A stretch of 64,000 bases of DNA, from the NCBI RefSeq assembly GCF_001649575.2, contig NC_051439.1, positions 8,906,859-8,970,858 on the forward strand, in the 5' to 3' direction. The stretch comes from Kryptolebias marmoratus (lineage: Eukaryota; Chordata; Actinopteri; Cyprinodontiformes; Rivulidae). Both the position numbers and the translations under genes were made by a program. This document shows positions 24,130 through 42,861 of the stretch, piece by piece; the first letter of the stretch is position 1, and the number at the start of each line of letters is the position of its first letter. Below the pieces are notes generated by a model. It was not told the origin of the DNA. It did no database searches and saw only the letters and a program-made list of their open reading frames with translations.

Positions 24130-24810
24130 GTAACATACCAGTCTAACATACTTCTCTGCCACTCCAGATTTCCTCATACAACACCACAGCTCCTCCCTCT
24201 GCACCCTGTCATATGCTTTTTCTAAATACACAAAAACTCAATGAAGTTCTTTCTGACCCTCTCTGTACATCTCCATCAAACTCCTCAAAACAAAGATGGC
24301 ATCTGTGGTGCTCTTTTTTTGGCATAGAACCACACTTCTGTTTACAAATAGTCAGATTTTTTTCTTCCACAGTTCTCTCCCAGATCTTCATCATGTCGCT
24401 CATCAATCTAATTCCCCTGAATTTGCTACAACCCTGTAAATCACCCTTGTTCTGGTGCCAATTTCTTCAGAACAGCCTAGTCAAAAACCTCACTGCTGTC
24501 TCTCCTAGACATTTTCATACCACAGCTGTTATATGGCATCAGGTCCAACTACCTTCCCTTCTTCATCCTCTTCAAAGCTTTCCGAACTTCATCCTCACCA
24601 ATCTTTTCCACTTCCTGGTCCACAGTTTCTATGATCTCTACTCTTTTTCCCTTTCATTCATTATTTTTTCAAAGTACTTCCTCCATCTACCTATCACCTC
24701 TCTTGTTAGAGCATTACCATTTCTAGCTTTAACAAGCCTTAACCTGCTGCACATCCTTTCCAGCCTGATCCGTCTGTCTCGCCAATCGACAGTGTCCCAG
24801 AATGTAAAAT
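24130..24810 (-). mobile_element. RTE-type LINE fragment, reverse-transcriptase region
   Basis: The plus strand is an antisense copy of a common fish RTE-like element (for example ATATGCTTTTTCTAAATACA, CATCTGTGGTGCTC and the stretch to TCCACTTCCTGGTCC). The sense frame on the minus strand is broken by frameshifts. The long plus-strand frame at 24213-24812 is a by-product of this antisense reading. Confidence 0.7.
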
Positions 24811-24819
24811 GACGTCCGA

Positions 24820-25750
24820 GGAAAATGGCTGAACATTTAAAAATGCGAACAACATCAGTGTTTCCTCCTACGTCTTACCTTCTGGGACAATCTCTATAGT
24901 TTTCAAAGACGTGCTCGAGGCTTTCAGCTTTGCTTAAAAATCAACTAAATTAACTGAAGAGCGGCTATTTTGCAAGCTCAGAAGTAATTTGACAGCTGCA
25001 GTCAAGAACTTCTATGGTTGGATTTAGCATACATAAAAAAGCAGAATATTCGGCCTTAATATGCATAACTTGGCCTTCAAGGCCTTTATCTTCTGTCGTT
25101 TCTTGTTAGTGACTTTGTGCTCCTAATTTTGTCCTCTGTATTTTGCAATGTCAGACTTTACGATATTTTTGTCTCAAAAAGCTATTTTGAGTCTTTCCCT
25201 TTTTTTTCACAAGTTTGCAATTTTTGACTAATTCTGACCTGAAAGTAAAATCTGCCCACTTCCAGGTTCCTTTGCTTTCAAGCAAAGTCTCCTCAGTGCC
25301 ATCATACATAAAATCCAGTCCACATGTTGATCCTCTCCTGTTTATTCACGAAGGTGCATGAACAGGTCCCACGTTCTCAAATGTTCTGTAAATTACCAGA
25401 TCCTGTGAAGAACATCCATAAAATACATGTTTTTGCCTTTGGATCATCCAATGGTTTCTTCTATCTCTCTGACAGCTCGGTTGTTTTTCTTCAACCAAAT
25501 GATGAGCTGTTTCGACAACATCAACACCTATTTGAATCATATATTGCGCGTTCCCACAAACGCCTCCTAAATGCAAATGCAACCCTTGGAGTTGCCCTCA
25601 TTCTCCCCCTTCTAATTTCTCAAGTCAAATAACGAGGACATGAGTCTGAAAACTGCATGCCAATGAGTTGTCAGAGCTTGTGAAAGCAGAAGGACCGAAC
25701 AAACGATGAATTAGATGAATTCTAAAGGATTTGATAACGAGTGGCCTGAA
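24820..25750. other. Intergenic sequence, nothing recognised
   Basis: Overlapping open frames at 25324-25632 (plus) and 25346-25582 (minus) have no family signature. Confidence 0.4.
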
Positions 25751-25759
25751 CCTCTGAAT

Positions 25760-26373
25760 GCTTTATTTCAAAACCTGCCTGCTGGAGTAGCTCACACATA
25801 ATGACCCACTGTTGAAAAATGTGGACTATGTTCACAATGTGACAATGTGAAACAAGAAGAACTTCCATTATCTAATCAGAGAATTTATTCAAGTGATTCG
25901 TGCAAACACTTTGTCACCATACCCCTACGTAACTGCATTCAACAACCATGTGAACTTTTGCACATAACAGATAAGTATTTCTCAGTGTTTCTGAAACTAT
26001 GACTATGAATAACATCTTTTTTTGTCTGAAGTGAAGGTGAAAAGAGTCACCTTCTTGTCTTTCTTTAATTTCTTCCAGTGGTGCATGTTGCATAAGAAGT
26101 TTACTGAAAAAAGTCACAGATCACATAAAGGCAAAAAAAAAAACCCAGCCTTTCGGTTTCAGCTGGGAATATTTCTGAATCTTATAAGTAATTAACAGTA
26201 GTTCACTCAAGTGCAAGAAGTACCATACATTACTGCAGCCAATATGAGGATAACGAAGTAGCATTGTCTGCGTTGTGGTGTTACAAATCATTTAATTTTG
26301 AATAAATCATTTGTATTTTGCAAACAAAACTTTTTTGCAGTAGCATATCCCTATTAATGAATTTTTGCCGTGA
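25760..26373 (-). other. manea: Probable manea 3' UTR
   Basis: Non-coding AT-rich sequence after the manea stop. Minus-strand AATAAA signals occur at about 25883-25888 and 25762-25767, so the transcript could end near either. Confidence 0.4.
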
Positions 26374-29242
26374 TCACTCCTGCCATTTTTGTCGCTCACC
26401 GCCAAATATGGCGGCCCATTTGCGAGTTATCTCCAGGTAGATTGTTGGCTTACTGGGCAGATAGTTCAAGTACACCGTTTGGCTATTTTTAGGAACTGCC
26501 GTTTCAATCTGTGTCCCCTCGTGCCACTCGTTAAACGATGTTATAGAGATGAAATCAGGCCTGGTCTCCAACGCTGCGCTCAGCGAGGTTTCGTAGTATT
26601 TGCCATTGATGCGGTTTCGAGTGTTCTGAAAGTTCCATGGCCGAACGCTTGTGTCGATGTAACCTGGACCCACGCTGGGAATGAAGACCAGGTTGTTGTC
26701 TTCGCAGAACGCTTTAATCGAGCCCCAGTTGCGCTGAGTGGAGCCGTAGGAGAACCCGTTGGTGGCGAAGTATGTGTAGACGCCGTCAAACCCCGCGGTC
26801 AGGATGTCCATCTTGTGCTTCTCATCGACCAACAGGGCGATGAAAATGGCGTCATACGGGGTGTCCCTGATGCTGCTGCTCTCCGTGTGTTTCAGCAGCT
26901 TAGCCCATTGCTCCGAGTTCATCAAATACGAGTCGTACACGTAAAAAAGTGGAAGAAGTTTGCCGGTGTTTGTTCGGTACTTGAAAAATGCCGGGTGCTC
27001 TCCATATCTGAGGAAAAGAGATAAATAACAAAGAAAGGTTACACAGGAATGTACAAATACACTAATCACTAATGGATAAGCACTCATAAAACACAGCAAT
27101 ACTCACTTTTCAATGACATATTTGACATTAGTTAACATGTTGACTTCATCTCTTCCTTTGTATGGCTCAATGTGAAAAGCAACCTGAAAACATATATCAG
27201 ATAAAAATAGAACATTTATTTTTCTAAACTATGTCTGTTACCACTTTACAATAAGGGTCCCTTTATAAATGACTAATAAACAGTTAATAATGCAGTTATT
27301 AATTAGGCTGTAACTACTTAATAAGTAGTTAGACTGCATTAAATAAAAACAATACTGACTCTTTTCAGAGCATCATGACAAGCCAAAGTGTGGCTGACAG
27401 GAAGACAGATCAACGTATCGCTAGATCGACTAAGACTGTCACTGTGGTTTCTGTCTCCTATTTGAAAATAACTTGTAAGGACAAGTGTTAGAGATCAGAG
27501 ATTATAAACAACCAGAATGTGCAACAGTCCCACCTTTTAGACACGACCTCCAAACTATCAAAAACATGGACTTTTTTTTAACACGACAAACTTTAAATGT
27601 AGTGTTTTCTTTTGCAACTACTTGTTATCAACACTAAGATCTGATGACATATCTGTCACATTCTAAATGCAGTCAGAGGTTTGCAGAGGTCACACTTCTC
27701 CATTACTGAAACAGATGCATGATTTCTACCCTAAAGTTTTGCTGCTACTTACACAACTATAGATGGTCAAGTTTTGTTCCCTTCTCAGCGTTGTAAAAAA
27801 AACGCTGTGGCTGACTGCAGCAGAACCATCTGAAAATTTGACTGCACAAATAACCAATGCTTCTCCCACAGCTGTGATTGTTTTCTTAAAGTGGAAAAAA
27901 ATGACTTTCTTTGTGTTATTTTAGATAGTTTTAGAAGTTAGGTATTTTAGTCTTATTTATTGCTTTTTGCTCGTTTATTCATATTTTATTTAAATTACAC
28001 TCATTTTCAAACTGTTGTAATGCTGAAGACCCTTTTAAATTTTTCAGTGTTCTGTGCAATGTTTTTTTTGTTACATATTCTATTTTGTTATATATTATAT
28101 CTCAACAGATACAAGTACCTGACCTTCCATTCATCCTACAAACCTTAATGTGGTATTTATGTGCCACCTCCAACAGCAAAGGCACTATGCTGTCTATTGG
28201 CTCTCCGTTGTCGTCGTTAGTTGAAGGAGGATACCAGGAAACAGCGATGACGCCTGAGAATAAATGCAGGCATCAAACAACACACACAGTTTGATCAGAA
28301 CATGCAACTTCCACATCGCTGTTCAGACTGAGGACATAAATGATGAGCAGTTTAAGGCATAGACTGCCATTTAGCAAAAATATCAGACTGATAAAAGAAA
28401 ACTGACCACATTTTATATGATATTAAAAAAAACAAAGACATTTACTTTTCTCATTATACCGAATTGTGTGCTAATATATTGTTACAAAACATATTCGCTT
28501 GTAATATTTTCTACATTTCAGCTTTAGTTATCTGCAAACAAATAACTAATACCAGCCCTTAAAGTTTGTACCTACTAACTAGATGACTTTTAGTGAAATT
28601 AATTTTAGCTTTCAAATGACATCTGCCTAAACTGACTCATTCAGTTGGTACACGTTTTTATATTTTAGCCATTTTTCACTCCCATTTATTTCCTGATTAA
28701 GTGACAGCTCAGCTCACTCGCGTCTTACCGATGGCTGCTGTACGCAGCTGCTGCATATGAGCCTCCATAATAGAGGGGTCCCTGGAACTGTAAGGCCCTA
28801 AAGAGGGGTAAAAGTTGGCCCCAATATCATCAGGGGGGCTGTGCCTGCCTTGTGGATATCCCTCAGCCACCTTAGCATCCCAGTGTGGCAGCTGTGGGTG
28901 GTCCCAGTGGATGTATTTGCCATCAAACTTGGGGTTTCCATACCACACGTAGTAGAAAGTATGGAGATAGTAGTTTGGAGGAGGAAACTTCCTCAGTATG
29001 GCTTCCAGCTCTGCATTCCTTTTTGACTCAGCAGAGTCGTTCATTTTGGTCTCTTCAGGTGTTTTCTTGGTGTCTCTTTGGATCTGTAGATCAATCTTTC
29101 TGTCTGGGATTGCCCTAACGTCTTTTGGGTTGTGGAGAGAAGGATCCTCCGGGGCGAGAGCCCTTAAAATCAGGGTTATGACGAGGATGAACACCACCAA
29201 AGCAAGTGATGCGACAGAAGTTCTGAACCTAAACCTTGCCAT
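26374..29242 (-). CDS. manea: Glycoprotein endo-alpha-1,2-mannosidase (GH99), four coding exons
   Basis: Golgi enzyme that cuts glucosylated mannose from immature N-glycans, bypassing the ER glucosidases. Coding exons on the minus strand are 28729-29242, 28144-28253, 27107-27183 and 26374-27007. All junctions have GT/AG and keep phase, giving 444 residues (human about 462). Exon 1 starts MARFR, as in human, and has a signal anchor at about residues 9-28 and a low-similarity stem. It then carries the family blocks FYYVWYGNP, HWDHPQ and PPDDIGANFYP. Exon 2 carries SWYPP and NGEP. Exon 3 carries HIEPY. Exon 4 carries the catalytic-region blocks FDGVYTYFATNGF, PSVGPGYIDTS and SFNEWHEGTQIE. Downstream in the same orientation is fut9, the same order as human 6q16. 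The stem is shorter than in human. Confidence 0.95.
27238..27350. repeat. Short DNA-transposon fragment in manea intron 3
   Basis: ACCACTTTACAATAAGGGTC followed by TTTATAAATGACTAATAAAC and TTAATAATGCAGTTATTAAT resembles a widespread vertebrate MITE end. The far end is not obvious. Confidence 0.45.
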
Positions 29243-29331
29243 TCTTCACTCAGAGCTTGAAGGTGTCCATAGTTCATTGTTGAAACAGCAGCGAGGGGCT
29301 GATGGTGGGTGCATCAAAGCTCGGACTCAGC
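29243..29331 (-). other. manea: manea 5' UTR part of the first coding exon
   Basis: A minus-strand acceptor (CTGCAG, exon from 29331) lies 89 bases upstream of the manea ATG, so the coding exon carries a short untranslated leader. Confidence 0.6.
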
Positions 29332-29689
29332 CTGCAGGTTTGGGAATACAATAAATACCAGTGTGTTAAAAGCAGCTAACAAATGTGGAGCAGCTTGCTT
29401 TGCCTGCTACAAAAGTGCATTATCTGTAACAATAATCTAAGACTCAAGCTCCAAAACATTCAGAAGACTTTCTGTTGCTGCTCAAGTTTCACTGACACAC
29501 CAAGTGATTTTTTCCAATAAAATGTAAAATATGTAGCAGTATAGCTCTCAGCATCTACAATAACAGATTAAATAGTCGATGGTAATATGGACTTCATTGT
29601 AAAAAAGCAGATTAAAAACAAGCAATAAAACTAGCTAATGTAATACACTTCGTAGGCCGTCGTTAATGTAAATAGTTACAAGCCTCTTT

Positions 29690-29768
29690 CTTTAATTATG
29701 ACTGTTCTTAAGCACTTTGGATCGCCTTGCTGCTAAATAGTGCTATATAAATAAATTTCACTTCACTT
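29690..29768 (+). mobile_element. Short LINE/SINE 3' tail
   Basis: AAGCACTTTGGATCGCCTTG, then GTGCTATATAAATAAATTTC with a CACTT tandem end, the same family as 17522-17664. It lies in the manea 5' intron. Confidence 0.7.
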
Positions 29769-30022
29769 AAGCCAAAACGAAGCATACTAAACAACATTAG
29801 CTACCTGAACTCTTCATGAACTGAACTTCAGACTTGTAAACAGCAGTCAAACCAGACACGGGAGGCATGTTTTCTTAGCCTCCAACACGTAGCAAATCGC
29901 TTGTGTCTACAGAATACTAACGATGCTAACTAATAAAAATAAAACCAGCTCAGTTTTAGCACCTCGAACGAGTTTTTATGAATGGATTTAGCTGAAAAAT
30001 GATGCAGAGGACGGGACATTAC

Positions 30023-30150
30023 CTTACACTTCTGGTTCTGCAGTTTGTCGTAGGTGACATCGCTGATCTTAAAATGCTTTACCTGCGCTCTGTCCGCAAG
30101 CTGTAACCCATCCAGCTGCTATAGGATTCTACTGTCCCGCGCCGCGTCCT
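30023..30150 (-). promoter_or_regulatory. manea: Probable non-coding first exon and promoter of manea
   Basis: On the minus strand a donor reading AAG then GTAATG ends a putative exon at 30023; an alternative GTAAGG donor lies four bases earlier. The 30,060-30,190 stretch is locally CpG-rich (GCGCCGCGTCC, ACGTCGCGG) and TATA-less, like a housekeeping promoter. The small gene on the other strand starts about 450 bases away, so the promoter may work both ways. The transcription start is inferred. Confidence 0.5.
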
Positions 30151-30597
30151 CAAAAACGAACTACGTCGCGGAATCGGTTTATCTGAATAAGCTATACATA
30201 TCGCCCCCATGCGGTTGGAAGGTGAATCACATCCCAGTTGTACTAATTGTGTTTTTGTTTAAAATATACTGAAAACATGTTTTTCCAAGTTCTCTTTGCA
30301 CAGATTTCTTAACTCAAAACTACAGACCAAGTAAGTGAAGCAGTTTGCAAACAAAAGTCTAAAGCAAAGAATTTTATTATTTTAATTTATTATAATGGAT
30401 CATACTTCACATTTATTTATCAATTGCTTGTAGCTAAAATTTAGTGTGCACTTCTTGTTTTAAAATTTATGCCAGCAAAGCTTATATGACTTTAAAAATT
30501 GTATTGTTTTAATATAAAATGTTTCTGTTATTGACACTTTCACACTCAGCACATTTAAATTATTTCAACACAAACTATAGGCTGAAATTCTCTGACA

Positions 30598-31053
30598 ATG
30601 GTTTCATCAACGCCACAACCAAAACCATGTTTAAGACAAAGAAAGAAGAAAAGAAGGTTTCCTTATCATACTGACTACTACCTACAGTGTGTGGACTGTG
30701 AGGATGCTCAGATGGCACCAGTGGATCATGAACAGGTTTAGCATAATACAAACATATTTTTATGATGCATTAAAAGGTACATAGCTCAACACAGTTTGCT
30801 CCTTTCTCAGCCTGTCTCTCAGAAAAGCCCCACGTTTAGCTTTCAGAACATCATCTTCTACGCTCTCCTTCTTCTGAAAGCGGCGCTGTGGGTCCTCCTC
30901 ATATGGATTCTCTCTCACTTCGACCCGGCGGCTCCATGTGTCCTCCTGCCGCTGATCTTCTTGCTGTACTCATGGCTGATGCGGAGTGGTCTGAGCTGGG
31001 CTAAGAGGCATCTGCGAGGTCATGCTTTGAGAAGAAATGTTGCACAAAACTGA
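30598..31053 (+). CDS. Unrecognised small membrane protein, two exons, 126 residues
   Basis: I do not recognise this gene. Exons 30598-30735 and 30811-31053 are joined in phase 0 across a 75-base intron (donor CAG then GTTTAG, acceptor TTTCTCAG). The start ATG follows an in-frame TGA at 30583. The product has a basic N-terminal cluster (RQRKKKRR, about residues 13-20), a CVDC pair at 31-34, and two close hydrophobic helices (about 60-80 and 88-105) split by an HFDPAAP turn. It ends in a basic tail. The hairpin weakly recalls the hydrophobic part of SAYSvFN-domain proteins, but the signature sequence is absent, so no family is claimed. Poly(A) signals lie at 31068-31073 and 31133-31138. The gene is head-to-head with manea and tail-to-tail with ppp1cb. 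Codon use in exon 2 (GC-rich third positions) looks genuinely coding. The donor is weak. Confidence 0.6.
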
Positions 31054-31489
31054 GCACATATTCCAAAAATAAAACCAAAGCATGCCACACTTTTCATTCA
31101 ATTCGACTATACGATACCTCATTTTTACATTGGAATAAAATCAAATCAAATATGTTCAGATATACACTTGTGCTAAGCAGAGGTGGATTGTCATTTTGAG
31201 GCCCAAAGCAAAGCTCAAACACGTCCCTCCATTAATTTGTTTCTACCCTTATTTTCCTAAAATCACTAGTAGCTTATTTTGTTTATTGTCTTACTTGCCA
31301 TGTGACTCACATCTGCATTTAATCTCCATATCTCCATTTATTTCAGTATGGATACTTTTTTCTGCACAGCACCCATTTTATCTTAACTAGTGTGGTTTAT
31401 TTGGTATATTATGAGTCCCCAAGTATTGTGAAGCATAAGGCAGCTGCCTACCTTTGCCTAAAGTTAATAAAAAGACAGTAACTTTGGTG

Positions 31490-32909
31490 ACTTTGTGTTT
31501 TATCCATTTTATTGAATGTATTGACTTCCAAACAAACTTGTACAAATTGCAAAACAGCTTTTAGTAACACCGTGTTTTCTTGTTGTCATCAAGAAAACTA
31601 ATGAAGCAAATTAATATCAACCGAGAACAAAAAGATACACCAAAATAATTGAACAAAAAAAAGAGAGGTGGGGGGGGAATAGAAAAGGGAAGTGTTTTCT
31701 ATAAAATCGTACGGTAAGTGCAGTAGAGACTGAAGCAAACACTAACCAGAATTACTTTAACCGCAGTTGTGCATATTAGTAAATGACACAATTTAGATTG
31801 GTAATGTAATGATCTGTAAAACATGTGGTGTGGGCTGTTTATCACTGCAGTGCTGTGTCTATACACTAGGTGGCGACATAATCACACAGCAAAGTTAAAA
31901 CTGGGTCTTCCACCCACTTCCACCTCCACTAGTTTTCACACACTGTACTGTAACAGATTGGGTGATGTAAGAGAAAAAAAAAAGCTGCTAGTCCTAAAAA
32001 GTACCATATGCATATTACAATAACAATTTGGTGAGGCTTAGTTTTTAGTTTCTTCAAAAACGGCATCAGATCAGTGTAATCAAAACCCTCAGTCCTCACT
32101 TTAAAACAATTATTTTGGTGAGGAGGAATAAAGAGATGTGAGAAAAGGTCAATACCAGCTTTGTGTGAGAAGCAGCATGTTTCAGTGTGGGAGGCGAGGC
32201 GCGGCGAGGCAGAGGGACGCAGAACAGAGTGGAGAAATCGATGCCCAGAGCATGTTGTGTTGCAGATCGTGTCTGAGTTAGCCTCTAAAATCTGTTCTCT
32301 ATTTTCCTAAAAATGGGGTGGTGAACTTTAATCAGAGGATGGTCATATAAAATATACTCGTGCACATGCTTTAATCATCTGAAAGTGGGTTAGGTTTTTT
32401 TTTTTTTTAAATCTGTGAATTTTGCTCTGCACTAAACCATATCCCCCCAAAAAACACACAAAAAATATCCTTTTTTTTCCCTCTGAGAAGTCAAAAAAAG
32501 TTGAACTTTTATTCTGTTTTATTAAAGAAAAAAAAAAAAAAAAGGTTTTCTGTAGCTTGGTCACATTGCCCTCGCGACATAGAAGGCATTTCTTTACACA
32601 ACACACAAGCTCAGAAAACCTTAGGAAAACCACCAAAAAAGATTATTTGTTAGAAATTTAAAAAAAAAAAAAAGGAAAAAAAAATCCTAACGCACAGGCA
32701 AATTACAAAGTGAAAATAAATAAAACAGATTGACACATCAAGTTTATGTACACATACACATTAAGAAAAGTGTTGGTGAGGAAGAGGGAGGAAGATTTGG
32801 ACACTCAGATAAGCCTCGTCTCTTCACTCTGAAGGGGGACGTTACAGGGGCTGCCAGGATGGCTGACCAGGAATGGACAAGATGAGAAGGAGGAGCCCCA
32901 GCTGTGTGT
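31490..32909 (-). other. ppp1cb: Probable ppp1cb 3' UTR
   Basis: Sequence after the ppp1cb stop has no coding potential and contains many A/T runs. A minus-strand AATAAA at 31508-31513 gives a plausible end about 450 bases from the convergent small gene. Confidence 0.45.
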
Positions 32910-41161
<8,252 letters not shown>

Positions 41162-41240
41162 CTTCACACTGCTGTTGCACAGTGACGAGCGGGTGCGATT
41201 CCTCCGCCGACACCAGGGGGCGCTGTTGGGAAGAAACCGC
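41162..41240 (-). promoter_or_regulatory. ppp1cb: ppp1cb 5' UTR and TATA-less promoter
   Basis: The bases upstream of the ppp1cb ATG are GC-rich against an AT-rich background and have no TATA box. A near-consensus CTCF core (CACCAGGGGGCGCTG, 41211-41225) lies about 50 bases upstream of the ATG. The start site is inferred. Confidence 0.5.
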
Positions 41241-41719
41241 TGCACCTGAAATAACAGGAGCCCAGCAGGCAGGCGCAGAATATTTTCATTTAATTCAACC
41301 CCACACACTCACATTTACAGCAGTGAGCGGTAATATAAAATATGTACGGATTAGATAATGAACTGACTAATAATAAAAGAGCTCAAGTGATAGCCAATAG
41401 CATACACAGACCGGATCATTCATTTAAATACTGTATGTGAAGAAAACACTGATACTGGTCTGAACAGGAGTTGTTTCTTGCTTCAGCCATTGTAAGGGAG
41501 TCTAAAATATCTTCTGTGTTATATCTGCAGTCTATATCACTGCAGTTAGTGATAAACCATACAAATACAAGCATCAGTAGTTTGTTTCTTGATATAACAC
41601 GATCATATCACCTTCTGATATAGTGTCATTCTACACATCGAGTGCATTTTAAAGACAAATTACATCTGATCTGAAATAAGAGCTCTCCCCTGGTTTATTA
41701 GATTTAATATCACAAATTG

Positions 41720-42603
41720 TTTATTGAAAACATAGGTAGGAATCAAACATAAAAATGTAATTTAACAAAACAAAAAAGAAATAAAACAGCTGCATGAAAT
41801 AATTGCAAAGTCCTAAATGTTTATTTCTACAGGCATTTTGAGGCACGTATTGAGCATTTTGTTTCACGTTATTACGTTATCTGAAAAGTCGGGTTAAACT
41901 TAAACAAGGCAGCAATAAGTTAAAGGTGCTCATTGTGAAGTCGTTCATAAAATAACAGACAAAATGCACAAAATATTTCTCTCATATCGATGGTTAATGT
42001 GTACTTAGATGAAGAATTTATAAGCAAAATTTGTGACTCATTTGAGAACAAGAAGTCTGATCAGATTTGTAAAGTACGTAGATAAAGTGCTTTGTTTACA
42101 TGGCGTGTGTACCCACATTTCAGAATTGCATATCAATATACCTGGAAAACTACTGAAGTAAACTTTCAAACTGCACCATTTGATAACCTTTTACAGGTTT
42201 GAATTCATAGTTTGCAATGAGGACTTTTAATGTTTGATCATTAGTTGTAATCTATAAATCTGCTAATGAAAACCCCTAACTATAGTAGTTTGTAATTGAA
42301 CTGGTTCATTAAGTTGTTAGACCAGCTCTGACACTTAAACATATCTTACCAGGTTGTGCAAAGCCTATAAAAATATCAAAGAACATTCTTTTAAAAATCC
42401 ATCATGTTTAGCATTTCTGTTTGCTCAAGGTTTAAAACTAGGAGACCCATTCAGCTGACTCCATGGGTGATTTCTTTAAATAAGGAAAGACTGTTATTTG
42501 ATGTTTTCATGGTTCAGTGATGCTGAAGGGGATGCTTTTTGTGTAGCTGGAGTTTTTCATTCCTTCCCCCCCTCAGGTATTTCAGTGCAATAATCACAAC
42601 ATT
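41720..42603 (-). other. plb1: Probable plb1 3' UTR
   Basis: Non-coding sequence after the plb1 stop. Minus-strand AATAAA signals are at 41820-41825 and 41720-41725. It ends about 0.5 kb from the ppp1cb promoter. Confidence 0.45.
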
Positions 42604-42861
42604 TTAAAACACTGTGCCGTTCATTTCCACTGCAGACGTCATCATCTTCTTTCCTCTCTTGTCTCTGCAGAAGAGGAGGAGCCAGGTGGCGGCCCCGCCA
42701 ATCAGAAGGCCGATCACAGCCAGCACAGCAGCGAGCCACACTGGGACGCTGCCCAAACAGTCGGCGGTTGAAGGCTGGACCGAGGTTGTGTGTGTTGTGG
42801 GTGCTGTGGTTGTGGTCGAGCTGGGAAAGCTGTTCGCCTTTGTGAAGATGTACGGATGTTC
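42604..42861 (-). other. plb1: plb1 last exon: stalk, membrane anchor and cytoplasmic tail
   Basis: This single exon encodes residues 1011-1095: a short linker beginning EHPYIF, a Thr-rich run likely to be O-glycosylated, a transmembrane helix and a stop-transfer sequence CRDKRGKK. It makes the product a type I membrane protein with the lipase units outside the cell. Confidence 0.9.

Noticed and set aside
24213..24812. 199-codon plus-strand frame
   Set aside because: It is the antisense reading of an RTE-like LINE fragment on the minus strand.
26389..27024. 211-codon plus-strand frame
   Set aside because: It lies exactly antisense to the last manea coding exon, whose frame is strongly conserved.
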